DNA from: Nitrospirota bacterium
GTDB lineage: Bacteria; Nitrospirota; Nitrospiria; 2-01-FULL-66-17
Direction of reading: 5' to 3'
DNA: 64,000 nt
NCBI GenBank assembly: GCA_040757335.1
Contig: JBFLXB010000010.1
Location: 1 to 64,000 of the forward strand
The position numbers and the translations under genes were made by a program. Positions 16,242-26,539 of the stretch are shown piece after piece; position 1 is the stretch's first letter, and the number at the start of each line of letters is the position of its first letter. Below the pieces are notes generated by a model, which was not told where the DNA came from, searched no databases, and worked only from the letters and a program-made list of their open reading frames with translations.

Positions 16242-17543
16242 GTGCCCAAGTACGAACCGGTTCTCCTGAAGAACATCCTGACGCCCGGTTACGCCGGGGA
16301 TCTGGCGGCGTACGAGCGCGCCGGCGGGTACCAGGCGATCCGCAAGGTCCTCAAGGAATACCAGCCCGAACAGGTGATCGACCTCGTCAAGAGGTCGGGG
16401 CTTCGCGGGCGCGGGGGTGCGGGATTTCCCACCGGCACGAAGTGGAGCTTCATCCCCAAAGACCCCTCGGTGCCCAAGTACCTCTGCGTCAACGCGGACG
16501 AAAGCGAACCGGGCACGTTCAAAGATCGCGAGCTGATCGAACGCGATCCGCACCAGATGATCGAAGGGACCTTGATCGCCGCGTACGCGATCGGCGCCAA
16601 GGTCGCCTACATTTATATACGGGGAGAATTCACCCTGGGGGCCAAGGTCCTGGCGCGCGCCTTGGACGAAGCCCGCGCCAAGGGCTACATCGGAACGAAC
16701 GTCTGCGGGAGCGGGCGTGAGATCCAGGTCTGGCTGCACCGCGGGGCAGGGGCCTACATTTGCGGAGAGGAGACCGCGCTGATCGAATCGATCGAGGGCA
16801 AGCGCGGGCTGCCCCGAGCCAAGCCGCCGTTTCCGGCGATCAACGGGCTGTACCAGCGGCCCACGGTGGTCAACAACGTCGAAACGCTGGGCAACCTGCC
16901 GCACATCATCAACCGCGGCGTGGAGTGGTACACCTCCCTCGGCACGGCCAAAAGTCCGGGCACGCGCATCTTCTCGGTGAGCGGGCACGTCAACCGGCCC
17001 GGGAACTACGAGGTCCCGCTGGGGATTCCGCTGCGCGAATTGATCGAGGAACACGCGGGCGGGGTGCGCAACGGGCACCGCATCAAAGCCATCATCCCCG
17101 GCGGAGCGTCCGCAGCGTTCTTCACCCCGGAGCACCTCGACGTGAAACTGGATTTCGAGTCGGTCGCACAAGCCGGGTCCATGCTCGGGTCCGGCGGCGT
17201 GACGATCATGGACGAGACGACGTGTATGGTGTGGGCCGCCTACAACCTCATGGGGTTTTTCCACCACGAGTCGTGCGGCAAATGCACGCCCTGCCGCGAA
17301 GGCAGCGGCTGGCTGCACACGATCCTCGGACGCATCGAACACGGTGAGGGCCGGGCCGAGGATTTGGCTCAACTGGAACACCTGTGCGGCAATATCGCGG
17401 GCAAAACCGTCTGCGCGTTCGGCGATGCCGAGGTCGCGCCGGTTCTGAGCACGCTGAAGCATTTCCGAGAAGAATATGAAGCGCACATTCGCGAGAAGCG
17501 CTGTCCAATGGGTGAACGCGTGTTGGCCCACGCGGGGCACTAA
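16242..17543 (+). CDS. nuoF: NADH-quinone oxidoreductase subunit F
   Basis: 433 residues, GTG start. NADH- and FMN-binding 51-kDa subunit. FMN/NADH region RGRGGAGFPTGTKW, ICGEETALIESIEG, SLBB domain after SVSGHVNRPGNYEVPLG, and cluster N3 ligands SCGKCTPCREG plus the cysteine in GNIAGKTVCAFGD. Two further NuoF-type genes occur in this window (at 35.5 and 62 kb); this one, between nuoE and nuoG, is the canonical complex I subunit. Confidence 0.96.
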   Translation: MPKYEPVLLKNILTPGYAGDLAAYERAGGYQAIRKVLKEYQPEQVIDLVKRSGLRGRGGAGFPTGTKWSFIPKDPSVPKYLCVNADESEPGTFKDRELIERDPHQMIEGTLIAAYAIGAKVAYIYIRGEFTLGAKVLARALDEARAKGYIGTNVCGSGREIQVWLHRGAGAYICGEETALIESIEGKRGLPRAKPPFPAINGLYQRPTVVNNVETLGNLPHIINRGVEWYTSLGTAKSPGTRIFSVSGHVNRPGNYEVPLGIPLRELIEEHAGGVRNGHRIKAIIPGGASAAFFTPEHLDVKLDFESVAQAGSMLGSGGVTIMDETTCMVWAAYNLMGFFHHESCGKCTPCREGSGWLHTILGRIEHGEGRAEDLAQLEHLCGNIAGKTVCAFGDAEVAPVLSTLKHFREEYEAHIREKRCPMGERVLAHAGH

Positions 17544-17560
17544 CCGGTGACGAGGCGGAC

Positions 17561-20236
17561 ATGACCACGCAGACCCCAGTGGCGACCAACACCGTCACGC
17601 TGACGATCAACGGCCAGTCCGTGACCGTTCCCAAGGGGACCTTGCTCATCGAAGCGGCCAAACATGCGGGCGCCGACATCCCCCATTTCTGTTACCACCC
17701 CAAATTGAAGCCCGACGCCAATTGCCGGATGTGTCTGGTCGAAATCGAAAAATCGCCCAAGCTGCAGACCTCATGCAACCTGCCTGTCGCCGAGGGCATG
17801 GTGGTGTCCACGCATTCCCCCAAGGTGGCGGAGGCGCGGGCGGGGGTGTTGGAGTTCATCCTCGCGAACCATCCGCTCGATTGTCCCATTTGCGACAAGG
17901 GCGGGGAGTGTCAGCTCCAGGACGAATCGCACGCGTACACACCCAACTACAGCGCGTTTCGCGAGACCAAACGCTTCTTTGACAAGGAGTACTTCGGTCC
18001 GCTGATCGACAAGGAAATGACCCGCTGCGTGCAATGTCTGCGGTGCGTGCGGTATTGCGACGAGATCGTGGACTCGCGCGCCCTGGGTTCGCGCGATCGC
18101 GGCAACGCCCTTCAGATCGGCGCGCAGGTCGGCCACGATTTGGACTGCGAGTTCTGCGGCGGGTGCATCCAGATCTGCCCGGTCGGGGCGCTCACCAGCC
18201 GGGTCGCAATGTACGACTACCGCCCCTGGCAGCTGAAGAAGATCGAGACCATCTGCCCGCACTGCGGCGACGGCTGCCGGCTCAAAGTCGAGAGCCGCGA
18301 CAACGTGGTGCTCCGGATCACGTCGGACCACGGGCGCGGCCGCAACAACGGCGATCTGTGCGCCAAGGGCTACTTCGGATTCGACGTGGTGAACCGAGCC
18401 GATCGACTGCGCAAACCGCGCATCCGGCGCGAGGGGCGTCTGGGGGACGCCTCCTGGTTCGAAGCCAGCGCCCTGGTAGCCAAGCGCTTGGCGGCCATCA
18501 AGACGCAGTACGGCGGAGCCGCGATCGGGGGGATCATCTCGGCGCAGGCGCCGAACGAAGACGTCTACGTCTTCCAGAAGTTCATGCGGCTCGTGCTCGG
18601 GAGCCCGCACGTGGACAGCACGGCCCGCCTGGGGCATCACAACGCGGTGGCGGCGCTGCGGGAGATCGTGGGCCACGGACGCATGACCGCGTCGTACGAG
18701 GACATCGACCGGGCACAGACCATCGTCGTGGTCGGGGCGGACCTCACGGAAACCAATCCGGTCTTGTCGTATCGCGTCAAACACGCGGCCCGTATGGGCG
18801 GCGCCGCGCTGGTCACGATCGGGCGATATGGGACCAACCCCGGCGCGTTCGTGAGCAATCTGGTCAACCGCGCCGCGCATCCCCTGGTCACCAAACCCAA
18901 TCGGGAACGCACGGTGGTCTTGGGGATGCTCAAGGCCGTGATCGAGTCCGGCAAGAGCGATCCGGCGCTGCCGGCCGGTCTGCTCGACCGCGTGCGGCAA
19001 TTGGTCGGCCGCGTGAGCTGGGACACGATCGCGGCGCACGGCGGCGTATCCCGTCCGACCATCGAGGCCGCGGCCGCGGCGTACGCCGCGGCCGAACGCG
19101 CCGTCATCCTGTTCGGACGCGACGTCGTGCGCTCTCCCGAGGCGGTGGACACGATTCGCCTGATCGCGGATCTCGCGATCGCGGCCGGAAAACTTGCCAA
19201 ACCCGGCTGCGGCCTGTGCCCGGTTTGCGACGAGGCCAACGAGCTGGGCGCGGTGGAGCTGGGCGCGGCCCCGGAATACTTGCCGGGCCTCGCGCCGGCG
19301 AACGATCCCAAGGCCCGCCAGACCACGGCGGCGCTGTGGAAGGACGAACTGCCCGCCGGCCCCGGCTGGTCCATGATGGACATGCTGGAGCAGGCGCGCT
19401 CGGGAAAACTCAAAGCATTGTATCTGGTCGGCGAGGACCCGCTGGGCGATCTTCCGGCGTCGGCCGACCTGCGCGGGGCGCTCGAGAAGCTGGAGTTGCT
19501 GATCTGTCAGGACTCGTTCGCGGGGCCGTCCGCCGAATGGGCGCATGTGTGCCTGCCGTCGGCGAGTTTCGCGGAGAAAGAGGCGACCTGGACCAACCAA
19601 GAAGGACGGGCGCAACGGGGCAAACAGGCCGTGGAACTGATGGAGCAGGCGCGCCCCGACATCGACATCTTTTCGGAAATCGCGGGGGCGATGGGGTATC
19701 CCCTTGCCTACGCGGGTCCGCGCGACGTGACGGCCGAGATCGCGCGCGTGGCGCCCGCGCTGGCGCCCAAAGCCGCGGCCGGTCATCCCGGCGCAGTCCA
19801 CCCGTCGGCCTTGGAAGGGTACCTCGCCGGCGGATACGCTCGGGACATGGAGCGGCGATTCGCGGTGGGCGCGGCGCCTGACGGGACCTCGGAGTATCCG
19901 TTCCACCTGACCATCACGCGATCGTTGTTTCGATCCGGGGCGTTGCTTGCGCGGTCCGAGGTGCTGGCCAACGCGCCGCACCAGGGCGTTCTGCTGATGC
20001 ACCCGGACGACGCGGTCAGGCTGCGCGCGGGTGATGGATCGACCGTGCGCCTGCGATCCCGCCTGGGCTCGGCTTCGGTCAAAGTCAGGGTCAGCTCCAA
20101 GGCGCGACCGGGACAGGTCTTGTTTCCCGAACACTATTCGGACGCGGTGCGCGACCTGGTCGGCGTAGAGGTCAACCCCCTCACGCGGGTACCGGTGTTC
20201 GGCGACGCCGCGGTGGCGGTGGAGATCGAGCGATGA
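17561..20236 (+). CDS. nuoG: NADH-quinone oxidoreductase subunit G
   Basis: 891 residues. An N-terminal 2Fe-2S ferredoxin domain ([15 protein letters not shown]) is followed by the His/Cys 4Fe-4S motif ([14 protein letters not shown]) and a 4Fe-4S ferredoxin-like pair ([27 protein letters not shown]). A molybdopterin-oxidoreductase-like domain begins with [17 protein letters not shown] and ends with a molydop-binding fold. The CxxCxxxC ligands at the start of that domain suggest the extra N7-type cluster is present. The 3' end overlaps nuoH by four bases. Confidence 0.95.
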   Translation: MTTQTPVATNTVTLTINGQSVTVPKGTLLIEAAKHAGADIPHFCYHPKLKPDANCRMCLVEIEKSPKLQTSCNLPVAEGMVVSTHSPKVAEARAGVLEFILANHPLDCPICDKGGECQLQDESHAYTPNYSAFRETKRFFDKEYFGPLIDKEMTRCVQCLRCVRYCDEIVDSRALGSRDRGNALQIGAQVGHDLDCEFCGGCIQICPVGALTSRVAMYDYRPWQLKKIETICPHCGDGCRLKVESRDNVVLRITSDHGRGRNNGDLCAKGYFGFDVVNRADRLRKPRIRREGRLGDASWFEASALVAKRLAAIKTQYGGAAIGGIISAQAPNEDVYVFQKFMRLVLGSPHVDSTARLGHHNAVAALREIVGHGRMTASYEDIDRAQTIVVVGADLTETNPVLSYRVKHAARMGGAALVTIGRYGTNPGAFVSNLVNRAAHPLVTKPNRERTVVLGMLKAVIESGKSDPALPAGLLDRVRQLVGRVSWDTIAAHGGVSRPTIEAAAAAYAAAERAVILFGRDVVRSPEAVDTIRLIADLAIAAGKLAKPGCGLCPVCDEANELGAVELGAAPEYLPGLAPANDPKARQTTAALWKDELPAGPGWSMMDMLEQARSGKLKALYLVGEDPLGDLPASADLRGALEKLELLICQDSFAGPSAEWAHVCLPSASFAEKEATWTNQEGRAQRGKQAVELMEQARPDIDIFSEIAGAMGYPLAYAGPRDVTAEIARVAPALAPKAAAGHPGAVHPSALEGYLAGGYARDMERRFAVGAAPDGTSEYPFHLTITRSLFRSGALLARSEVLANAPHQGVLLMHPDDAVRLRAGDGSTVRLRSRLGSASVKVRVSSKARPGQVLFPEHYSDAVRDLVGVEVNPLTRVPVFGDAAVAVEIER

Positions 20237-21264
20237 GTGGAGTGGGACAGATCGTGGTGATTTTGCTCACCATCGGCGTGGTCATGGGGACGGTGCTCAT
20301 TCACGTCGCGTACCTGACCTTGGCGGAACGGAAAGTGTTGAGCTGGATGCAGGATCGGATGGGACCGATGGAGGTGGGCCCGCGCGGACTGTTGCAGCCG
20401 ATCGCGGACGGCATCAAGCTTCTGCTCAAGGAAGACATCGTTCCCAGCGGAGCGAACAAGATCATCTTTACGCTGGCGCCCATCCTCTCGCTGATCCCGG
20501 CGCTGATCGGGTTTGCCGTCATTCCATGGGGCGACGGGAAGGTCGAGCTCTTTGGGTTGGAATTCCGGCCGTTCATCACGGACCTCAACATCGGCATCCT
20601 GTATTTGCTGGCGTTGTCCTCGGTTGGCGCCTACGGCATCCTGCTCGGCGGGTGGGCGTCCAACAGCAAGTATTCGTTGCTCGGAGGATTGCGTTCGGCC
20701 GCGCAGGTCATCAGCTACGAACTCGCGCTCGGGATGTCCCTCGTCGGGGTCCTGCTTATGGCGGGGTCGCTGTCGCTGGTCAAGATTTCCCAGGCGCAGG
20801 CCGGGGGCTTCTGGCACTGGTACGCGTTCGCGCTCCCGTTCCCGCAGATCGTTGCGCTGGTCCTGTACACGATTTCGGCGGTCGCCGAGACCAACCGCCT
20901 GCCGTTCGACCTTCCGGAGGCGGAAAGCGAGCTGGTGGCGGGTTTCTTCACCGAGTACAGCGGGATGCGGTTTGCGTTTTTCTTTCTCGCGGAGTACGGC
21001 AACATGATCCTGGTGTCCTGTATCGCCACGGTCGTGTTCCTCGGCGGCTGGCACGCGCCGTTCCCGTTCCTGGACTTCGTTCCCGGCATCGTGTGGTTCC
21101 TGCTCAAGGTGTACGCGTTCCTGTTCTTCTTCATCTGGATCCGCGGGACCCTGCCGCGCCTGCGATACGACCAGCTGATGACCTTTGGGTGGAAAGTGAT
21201 GATCCCGCTGGTGCTGGCGAATATTCTGATTACGTCCATCGCCGCGTACTTTTGGATGAACTAG
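20233..21264 (+). CDS. nuoH: NADH-quinone oxidoreductase subunit H
   Basis: 343 residues, about eight membrane helices, linking the quinone pocket to the proton-pumping arm. Signature stretches: [52 protein letters not shown] and [21 protein letters not shown] overlap with nuoG couples translation. Repeat copy 3 abuts its stop codon. Confidence 0.96.
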   Translation: MSGVGQIVVILLTIGVVMGTVLIHVAYLTLAERKVLSWMQDRMGPMEVGPRGLLQPIADGIKLLLKEDIVPSGANKIIFTLAPILSLIPALIGFAVIPWGDGKVELFGLEFRPFITDLNIGILYLLALSSVGAYGILLGGWASNSKYSLLGGLRSAAQVISYELALGMSLVGVLLMAGSLSLVKISQAQAGGFWHWYAFALPFPQIVALVLYTISAVAETNRLPFDLPEAESELVAGFFTEYSGMRFAFFFLAEYGNMILVSCIATVVFLGGWHAPFPFLDFVPGIVWFLLKVYAFLFFFIWIRGTLPRLRYDQLMTFGWKVMIPLVLANILITSIAAYFWMN

Positions 21265-21389
21265 GAGCCGATCCATGAATGGCCATCTGCTGCGTTGCCG
21301 CTGCGCTTCCGGTCCTCACGTACGGAGTCAGTACGCTCCGGTCCGGTTCTCACGGCGCCTTGCATCTGGCGCATTCCTGAACCGGCTCC
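21265..21389 (+). repeat. Intergenic inverted-repeat element, copy 3 (short variant, inside the nuo operon)
   Basis: Lies between nuoH and nuoI. Relative to copies 1 and 2 the left arm reads GAGCCG instead of GAGCCT, and the right arm reads CGGCTCC instead of AGGCTCC, a compensatory pair that keeps the stem. The core CCTCACGTACGGAGTCAG followed by TACGCTCCGG is conserved. Length is about 125 bp. Confidence 0.85.
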
Positions 21390-21431
21390 GGTCATCGGCC
21401 TCGGGGATACTCTCTTAGAAGAGGTTGCGCC

Positions 21432-21983
21432 ATGTCGCTCGCGAACGCGGTCAACAAAGTCATTTTCGGCGAGATCCTCAAGGGGCTGGCGTTGACCTTC
21501 GGTCACCTGTTCCACAAGCCGATCACGCAACAGTACCCGCACACCAAACCCAAACTGCCCGACGGCTACCGCGGGATCATGTCGCTCCTGCGTTACGACG
21601 ATGGGACCGAGCGGTGCGTGGGCTGCGCGCTCTGCGAGATCGCGTGTCCCTCCGGCGTGATCAAGGTCGTCAGCGCCGAGGAACCGGACCGGCCGCTCAA
21701 CCGCTACGCCAAGACCTATACCTTCGACGTCACGCGCTGCGTGTTCTGCGGGTTCTGCGTGGACGCATGTCCGGTCGATGCATTGGCCATGACCAAGGAG
21801 TTCGAGTGGGCGTCCGAAAACAAGCGGACGTTGTTCCTGGACAAGGAGCAGCTGCTGGCCAACGGTGACCGCTGCTTCCCGGTCCGCGGGAAAAAGCCCG
21901 CGTACCTTGGGTCGATCGAGGGCGATTGGTACCTCGACAAGGTCAAAAATAAACATTATCCCACGCACGCCGAGACCGATTGA
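21432..21983 (+). CDS. nuoI: NADH-quinone oxidoreductase subunit I
   Basis: 183 residues with two 4Fe-4S ferredoxin motifs, [16 protein letters not shown] and [16 protein letters not shown], which bind clusters N6a and N6b on the path to N2. The N-terminal [19 protein letters not shown] is the amphipathic membrane-anchoring part. ATG 21432 fits family length. Its stop overlaps the nuoJ ATG. Confidence 0.96.
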   Translation: MSLANAVNKVIFGEILKGLALTFGHLFHKPITQQYPHTKPKLPDGYRGIMSLLRYDDGTERCVGCALCEIACPSGVIKVVSAEEPDRPLNRYAKTYTFDVTRCVFCGFCVDACPVDALAMTKEFEWASENKRTLFLDKEQLLANGDRCFPVRGKKPAYLGSIEGDWYLDKVKNKHYPTHAETD

Positions 21984-22486
21984 TGGCTCAGGTCCTGTTC
22001 TTCTATTTCGGCGCGATCGTGGTGGGCACCGCGGCACTGGTGGTGACGCTTCGCAACCCCGTGTACAGCGCCATGTCCTTGTTGATCACGTTCTTTCACG
22101 TGGCGGGGTTGTTCGTCCTGCTGAACGCGGAGTTTATCGCCGCGATTCAGGTGCTGGTGTACGCCGGCGCGATCCTGGTCCTGTATCTCTTCGTCGTGAT
22201 GTTGTTGAACCTCAAGCGCGAGGAGCGCTACCACCAACAGTACCTGCTGGGGGCGCTGTTGGGCGCGGTCATTCTGACCGAACTGGTCCTGATCTTGTTT
22301 CGCACCCGGTTTCAGCCCGCGATCGGCGCGTACACGCCCGCGCAGATCCAAGCCATCGGCAACACCGAGGCCGTGGGCAAAGCCCTGTTCACCACCTACC
22401 TCCTGCCGTTCGAGGTGGCCTCGCTGGTGTTGCTGGTGGCCATGATCGGCGCGATCGTCTTGGCCAAGCGAGTCGTACAACCCTGA
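21983..22486 (+). CDS. nuoJ: NADH-quinone oxidoreductase subunit J
   Basis: 167 residues, five membrane helices. The segment [25 protein letters not shown] is the conserved third helix of NuoJ/ND6 that contains the pi-bulge. ATG 21983 overlaps the nuoI stop by one base, and the stop overlaps nuoK by one base, so I, J and K are tightly coupled. Confidence 0.95.
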   Translation: MAQVLFFYFGAIVVGTAALVVTLRNPVYSAMSLLITFFHVAGLFVLLNAEFIAAIQVLVYAGAILVLYLFVVMLLNLKREERYHQQYLLGALLGAVILTELVLILFRTRFQPAIGAYTPAQIQAIGNTEAVGKALFTTYLLPFEVASLVLLVAMIGAIVLAKRVVQP

Positions 22487-22788
22487 TGGTGCCCCTGTCC
22501 TACTACCTTGCGCTGTCCGCCGTGCTGTTCGTGATCGGCGTGGTGGGCGTGTTGATCCGCAAGAACATCATTATCATTCTCTTGTCGATCGAATTGATGC
22601 TCAACGCGACGAACATCAATTTCGTCGCGTTCTCCCACTACCTCCAGGACATCACCGGCCAGGTGTTCGTGTTCTTCGTGATGACGGTGGCGGCCGCCGA
22701 AGTGGCGATCGGCCTGGCCATCATCATCGCCTTGTACCGCAACCGCTCGACCATCAACGTCGAAGACATCAGTTTGATGAAATGGTGA
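22486..22788 (+). CDS. nuoK: NADH-quinone oxidoreductase subunit K
   Basis: 100 residues, three helices. The motif [20 protein letters not shown] carries the conserved helix-2 glutamate; [12 protein letters not shown] carries the helix-3 glutamate. Both are proton-channel residues in this family. The ATG is embedded in the nuoJ stop (TGATG). A GTG one codon later is possible. Confidence 0.95.
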   Translation: MVPLSYYLALSAVLFVIGVVGVLIRKNIIIILLSIELMLNATNINFVAFSHYLQDITGQVFVFFVMTVAAAEVAIGLAIIIALYRNRSTINVEDISLMKW

Positions 22789-22816
22789 TACCGGTATCGC
22801 GCCCGGGGAACCCGTA

Positions 22817-24748
22817 ATGGCCTCGCTTGTCCTCATCCCATTGTTGCCCTTCCTCGCGTTCCTGATCACCGGCCTGCTCGGGAAGTGGATCAGCGATCGC
22901 GCGCATTGGGTCGCAGTATCCGCGGTCGGAGTTTCGTGGCTGCTGTCGGTGATGGTGTTTTTCGAGGTGGCCTCGGGGAGCGGGCCGCTGCACGTCACGG
23001 TATACGAGTGGATCGCCTCGGGCTCGTTGCGCGTGAACATCGCGCTGTACGTGGATCAACTCGTCGCGGTGATGCTGCTGCTCGTCACCACGGTCAGCGG
23101 GCTGGTGCACCTCTACACCGTCGGCTACATGCACGGGGACAAAGGGTACGCGCGGTTCTTCTCGTACATCGCGTTGTTCACGTTCTCCATGCTGATGCTG
23201 GTGATGGCCGACAACTTCCTGCAACTGTACGTGTTCTGGGAGGCGGTCGGTCTGTGTTCGTATCTTCTGATCGCGCACTGGTACGAACGCAAGTCCGCCT
23301 GCGACGCCGCGACCAAGGCGTTCGTGGTCAACCGCGTCGGCGACTTCGGGTTCGGGCTGGGGATCTTGCTGGCGTTCGTGACGTTCGGCTCCCTGGACTA
23401 CGCGACTGCGTTCCAACTCGCCCCGGATCACGCGGGGCGGACCGTGAATCTCCTGGGCTGGGCCGGCGGCGATTGGCAGGTCGGCGTGATCACCCTGATC
23501 GCGCTGCTCCTGTTCGTGGGGGCGATCGGCAAGTCCGCACAGCTCCCGCTGCACACGTGGTTGCCCGACGCGATGGAGGGTCCCACGCCGATCTCGGCGT
23601 TGATCCACGCCGCCACCATGGTGACTGCCGGCGTGTTCTTGGTGGCCCGCTTAAACCCGATCTTTTCCCTCTCACCCGTGGCTATGGACGCGGTGGCTTG
23701 GGTGGGCGGCTTGACCGCGATTTTTGCGGCCACCATCGCCATCACGCAGTTCGATATCAAGCGGATCGTGGCGTATTCGACCGTGAGCCAGCTCGGGTAC
23801 ATGATGATGGCCTGCGGCCTCGGGGCGTACACGGCCGGGATCTTCCACCTGCTCACGCACGGGGCATTCAAGGCGTTGCTCTTCCTGGGTTGCGGCAGTG
23901 TGATCCACGCGCTGGCGGGGGAGCAGGACTTGCGGCGGATGGGCGCGCTGCGCTGGGCCATGCCCATCACCTACTGGACGTTCGTGGCGGGCGCGGTCGC
24001 GCTCGCGGGGCTCCCGCCCTTCGCGGGCTTCTTCTCCAAAGACGAAATTCTGTGGGAGGCGTTCTCAGCGGGCGGGGTGGGCGTGGCGTTCTGGTTCATC
24101 GGGCTCGTCACCGCGTTTCTAACCGCGTTTTACATTTTCCGGCTGGTGTTTTCGGTCTTTTTCGGCACGTCGCACGTTCCCAAGGAGGTGCGACATCACC
24201 TCCACGAGTCGCCCGCGGTAATCACCGTTCCGTTGGTGGCGTTGGCGGTGCTTTCGTTGGTGTCGGGCTGGGTGGGGGTCCCGGTCGAAGGGCTGAACGC
24301 CATCGGCCCGTTCTTGGCTCCCGTACTCGACGCGCACCCGGCTGCAGTGCACGCGGAGAGCCACGCGCTGGAGTACGCGCTGATGCTGGTCTCGGTGCTG
24401 GTGGCAGCGGCCGGGGTCTGGCTCGCGTACCTGTTCTACGTGCGTTCGCCTGAGCTGCCGGGCCGACTGGCCGCATCCGCGGCCGGCTTGTACCGCCTGT
24501 CGCTCAACAAGTGGTACGTGGATGAGGTGTACGACCGCCTCTTCGTGCGCCCCACCGTGGCCGCGGCTCAGGCGTTGTGGAGAGTGATCGACGTGTTGGT
24601 GATCGATGGCGCCGTCAACGGCGTCGCCCGGGTCACGCAAGCGTGGGGTACCGTGCTGCGGGTGATGCAGAGCGGGCAGCTCCAGCACTATGCGTTGTTT
24701 ATGGCGGTGGGGGCGGTGTTGGTCGTCGGCGTCTACCTCTTGCGGTAG
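22817..24748 (+). CDS. nuoL: NADH-quinone oxidoreductase subunit L
   Basis: 643 residues, Mrp antiporter-like proton-pumping subunit at the distal end of the membrane arm. Conserved features include FWEAVGLCSYLLIAHWY (key glutamate), SAQLPLHTWLPDAMEGPTPISALIHAATMV and the C-terminal lateral helix region before NKWYVDEVYDRLFVRP. A 28-base gap follows nuoK. Repeat copy 4 lies after the stop and separates it from nuoM. Confidence 0.96.
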   Translation: MASLVLIPLLPFLAFLITGLLGKWISDRAHWVAVSAVGVSWLLSVMVFFEVASGSGPLHVTVYEWIASGSLRVNIALYVDQLVAVMLLLVTTVSGLVHLYTVGYMHGDKGYARFFSYIALFTFSMLMLVMADNFLQLYVFWEAVGLCSYLLIAHWYERKSACDAATKAFVVNRVGDFGFGLGILLAFVTFGSLDYATAFQLAPDHAGRTVNLLGWAGGDWQVGVITLIALLLFVGAIGKSAQLPLHTWLPDAMEGPTPISALIHAATMVTAGVFLVARLNPIFSLSPVAMDAVAWVGGLTAIFAATIAITQFDIKRIVAYSTVSQLGYMMMACGLGAYTAGIFHLLTHGAFKALLFLGCGSVIHALAGEQDLRRMGALRWAMPITYWTFVAGAVALAGLPPFAGFFSKDEILWEAFSAGGVGVAFWFIGLVTAFLTAFYIFRLVFSVFFGTSHVPKEVRHHLHESPAVITVPLVALAVLSLVSGWVGVPVEGLNAIGPFLAPVLDAHPAAVHAESHALEYALMLVSVLVAAAGVWLAYLFYVRSPELPGRLAASAAGLYRLSLNKWYVDEVYDRLFVRPTVAAAQALWRVIDVLVIDGAVNGVARVTQAWGTVLRVMQSGQLQHYALFMAVGAVLVVGVYLLR

Positions 24749-24753
24749 TGGTG

Positions 24754-24944
24754 GGAGCCTGTCCATGACTGGTCATCTGCGGCGTTGTCGCTCTCTTAAG
24801 GTGCCACGGCCGCCTCACCGTCTCGGCGGCGCTCGTAGCTTGGGCGCCACTTCTTCGTGGCGCCACTCGCCTCACGTACGACCCAGTACGCTGCGGTGCG
24901 GGCGCTCGCTCCGCCTTGCATCTGACGCAGTCCTGAACAGGCTC
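24754..24944 (+). repeat. Intergenic inverted-repeat element, copy 4 (long variant, inside the nuo operon)
   Basis: Lies between nuoL and nuoM. It shares the internal 60-70 bp block, including the GGCGCCAC/GTGGCGCC hairpin, with copy 2, so the two form a subfamily. Ends are GGGAGCCTGTCC and GAACAGGCTC. Confidence 0.85.
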
Positions 24945-24990
24945 GGCTTCGCCGGAGACGCAAAGAGTCAAAGGCAAGCAGGAAAAGAGA

Positions 24991-26526
24991 ATGGGTGACT
25001 CTTCGTTCCCGATAGTTTCTCTGGTGGTCTTTCTGCCGCTGGTGGGGGCGCTGGTGCTTTTGGCGCTGCGCGACGTGGAAGCCGTGCGGTGGACGGCGCT
25101 GGGTGCGACGGTCGCGGCGCTGCTGGCATCGCTTCCCCTGTGGTCGGATTTTGATCGGGGCAGCCACGCGTTCCAGTTCGTCGAACGCTACGACTGGATC
25201 CCCACGTTCAATATCGAGTACGCGGTGGGCCTGGACGGGATCAGCCTGTTGCTGGTGCTGCTGACGACTTTTCTGTCGCCGATCGTGATCCTATGCTCGT
25301 GGCGGTCCATCGAGAAACGGGTCAAAGAGTTCATGGCGTCCGTCCTGCTCATGGAGACCGCCATGCTCGGCGTGTTCGTGGCGTTGGACTTCGTCCTGTT
25401 CTACGTGTTCTGGGAGGCCATGTTGATCCCGATGTACCTCATCATCGGGGTCTGGGGCGGACCCAACCGGATCTACGCCGCGATCAAGTTTTTCCTCTAC
25501 ACCCTGGCCGGATCGCTCTTGCTCCTGGTCGCGATGATCGCGTTGTACTTCGCGGGCGGCCACACGTTCTCGATCCCGGCGTTGATGGGACAACCGTATT
25601 CCCCGCAATTCCAGTTCTGGGTGTTTCTGGCGTTTTTCCTGGCGTTCGCGGTGAAGGTCCCCATGTTTCCGTTCCACACCTGGTTGCCGGACGCGCACGT
25701 GGAAGCGCCCACGGCCGGGAGCGTGATCCTGGCCAGCGTGCTCCTGAAAATGGGAGGGTACGGATTCATCCGGTTCTGTTTGCCCATGTTGCCCCAGGCG
25801 TCGGCCCTGTTCACGCCCCTGATCCTGGTGCTCTCGGTGGTGGCGATCATCTATGGGGCATACATGGCGCTCGCTCAGAGCGACCTCAAGAAGCTCATCG
25901 CCTACTCCAGCGTGAGCCACATGGGGTTTGTCATGCTCGGCCTGTTTGTGTTCACGGTGCAGGGCATCGAGGGCGCGATGCTGCAAATGGTCAATCACGG
26001 AATCACCACCGGCGCCCTGTTCCTGTGCGTGGGCCTGGTCTACGATCGGACGCACAGCCGCCTGATCGCGGACTACGGCGGCCTCGCCAAGACCATGCCG
26101 ATCTATGCCGCCATGCTGGTGATCTTCTCGCTGTCATCTTTGGGGTTGCCAGGGACCAATAGTTTCGTGGGAGAGTTCCTGGTGTTGTTGGGGGCGTTCA
26201 TCACGTACCCCGTGTTCGCTGTGGCGGCGTCGCTCGGCATCATTCTCGCCGCCGTGTACATGTTATGGATGGTGCAGCGCGTGGCGTTCGGCGAGGTCAA
26301 TCCCAAGATTGCCCGCCATCCTGATCTGAATCTGCGAGAGCTCGCGACCGTGGCCCCGCTCGCGGTGGCGGTGTTCTGGATCGGAGTCTACCCGGCGCCG
26401 TTGCTCGATGTTCTGCACGTGTCGGTGGATCACCTGCTCGAGCAGACCCGGCTGACGAGCGGCGATGTTGCGGGCTTGGGGTGGTCCGACTTGTGGGGCA
26501 TGGTCCGGGCCGCTTTCGCCTCATAG
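24991..26526 (+). CDS. nuoM: NADH-quinone oxidoreductase subunit M
   Basis: 511 residues, second antiporter-like subunit. FYVFWEAMLIPMYLIIGVWG contains the conserved helix-5 glutamate, and PMFPFHTWLPDAHVEAPTAGSV is the family hallmark loop, followed by LLKMGGYGFIRF. An ATG 46 bases after repeat copy 4 is preceded by AGGAAAAGAGA. It is followed after 13 bases by nuoN. Confidence 0.96.
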   Translation: MGDSSFPIVSLVVFLPLVGALVLLALRDVEAVRWTALGATVAALLASLPLWSDFDRGSHAFQFVERYDWIPTFNIEYAVGLDGISLLLVLLTTFLSPIVILCSWRSIEKRVKEFMASVLLMETAMLGVFVALDFVLFYVFWEAMLIPMYLIIGVWGGPNRIYAAIKFFLYTLAGSLLLLVAMIALYFAGGHTFSIPALMGQPYSPQFQFWVFLAFFLAFAVKVPMFPFHTWLPDAHVEAPTAGSVILASVLLKMGGYGFIRFCLPMLPQASALFTPLILVLSVVAIIYGAYMALAQSDLKKLIAYSSVSHMGFVMLGLFVFTVQGIEGAMLQMVNHGITTGALFLCVGLVYDRTHSRLIADYGGLAKTMPIYAAMLVIFSLSSLGLPGTNSFVGEFLVLLGAFITYPVFAVAASLGIILAAVYMLWMVQRVAFGEVNPKIARHPDLNLRELATVAPLAVAVFWIGVYPAPLLDVLHVSVDHLLEQTRLTSGDVAGLGWSDLWGMVRAAFAS

Positions 26527-26539
26527 CACGGTTGAGGGC

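Noticed and set aside
15045-17540. Long open minus-strand frame opposite nuoD, nuoE and nuoF
   Set aside because: Antisense of strongly conserved genes in high-GC DNA; the translation is rich in Arg, His and Asp with no domain. The same applies to the long minus frames opposite nuoG (17771-20134) and the kinase (2530-4431).
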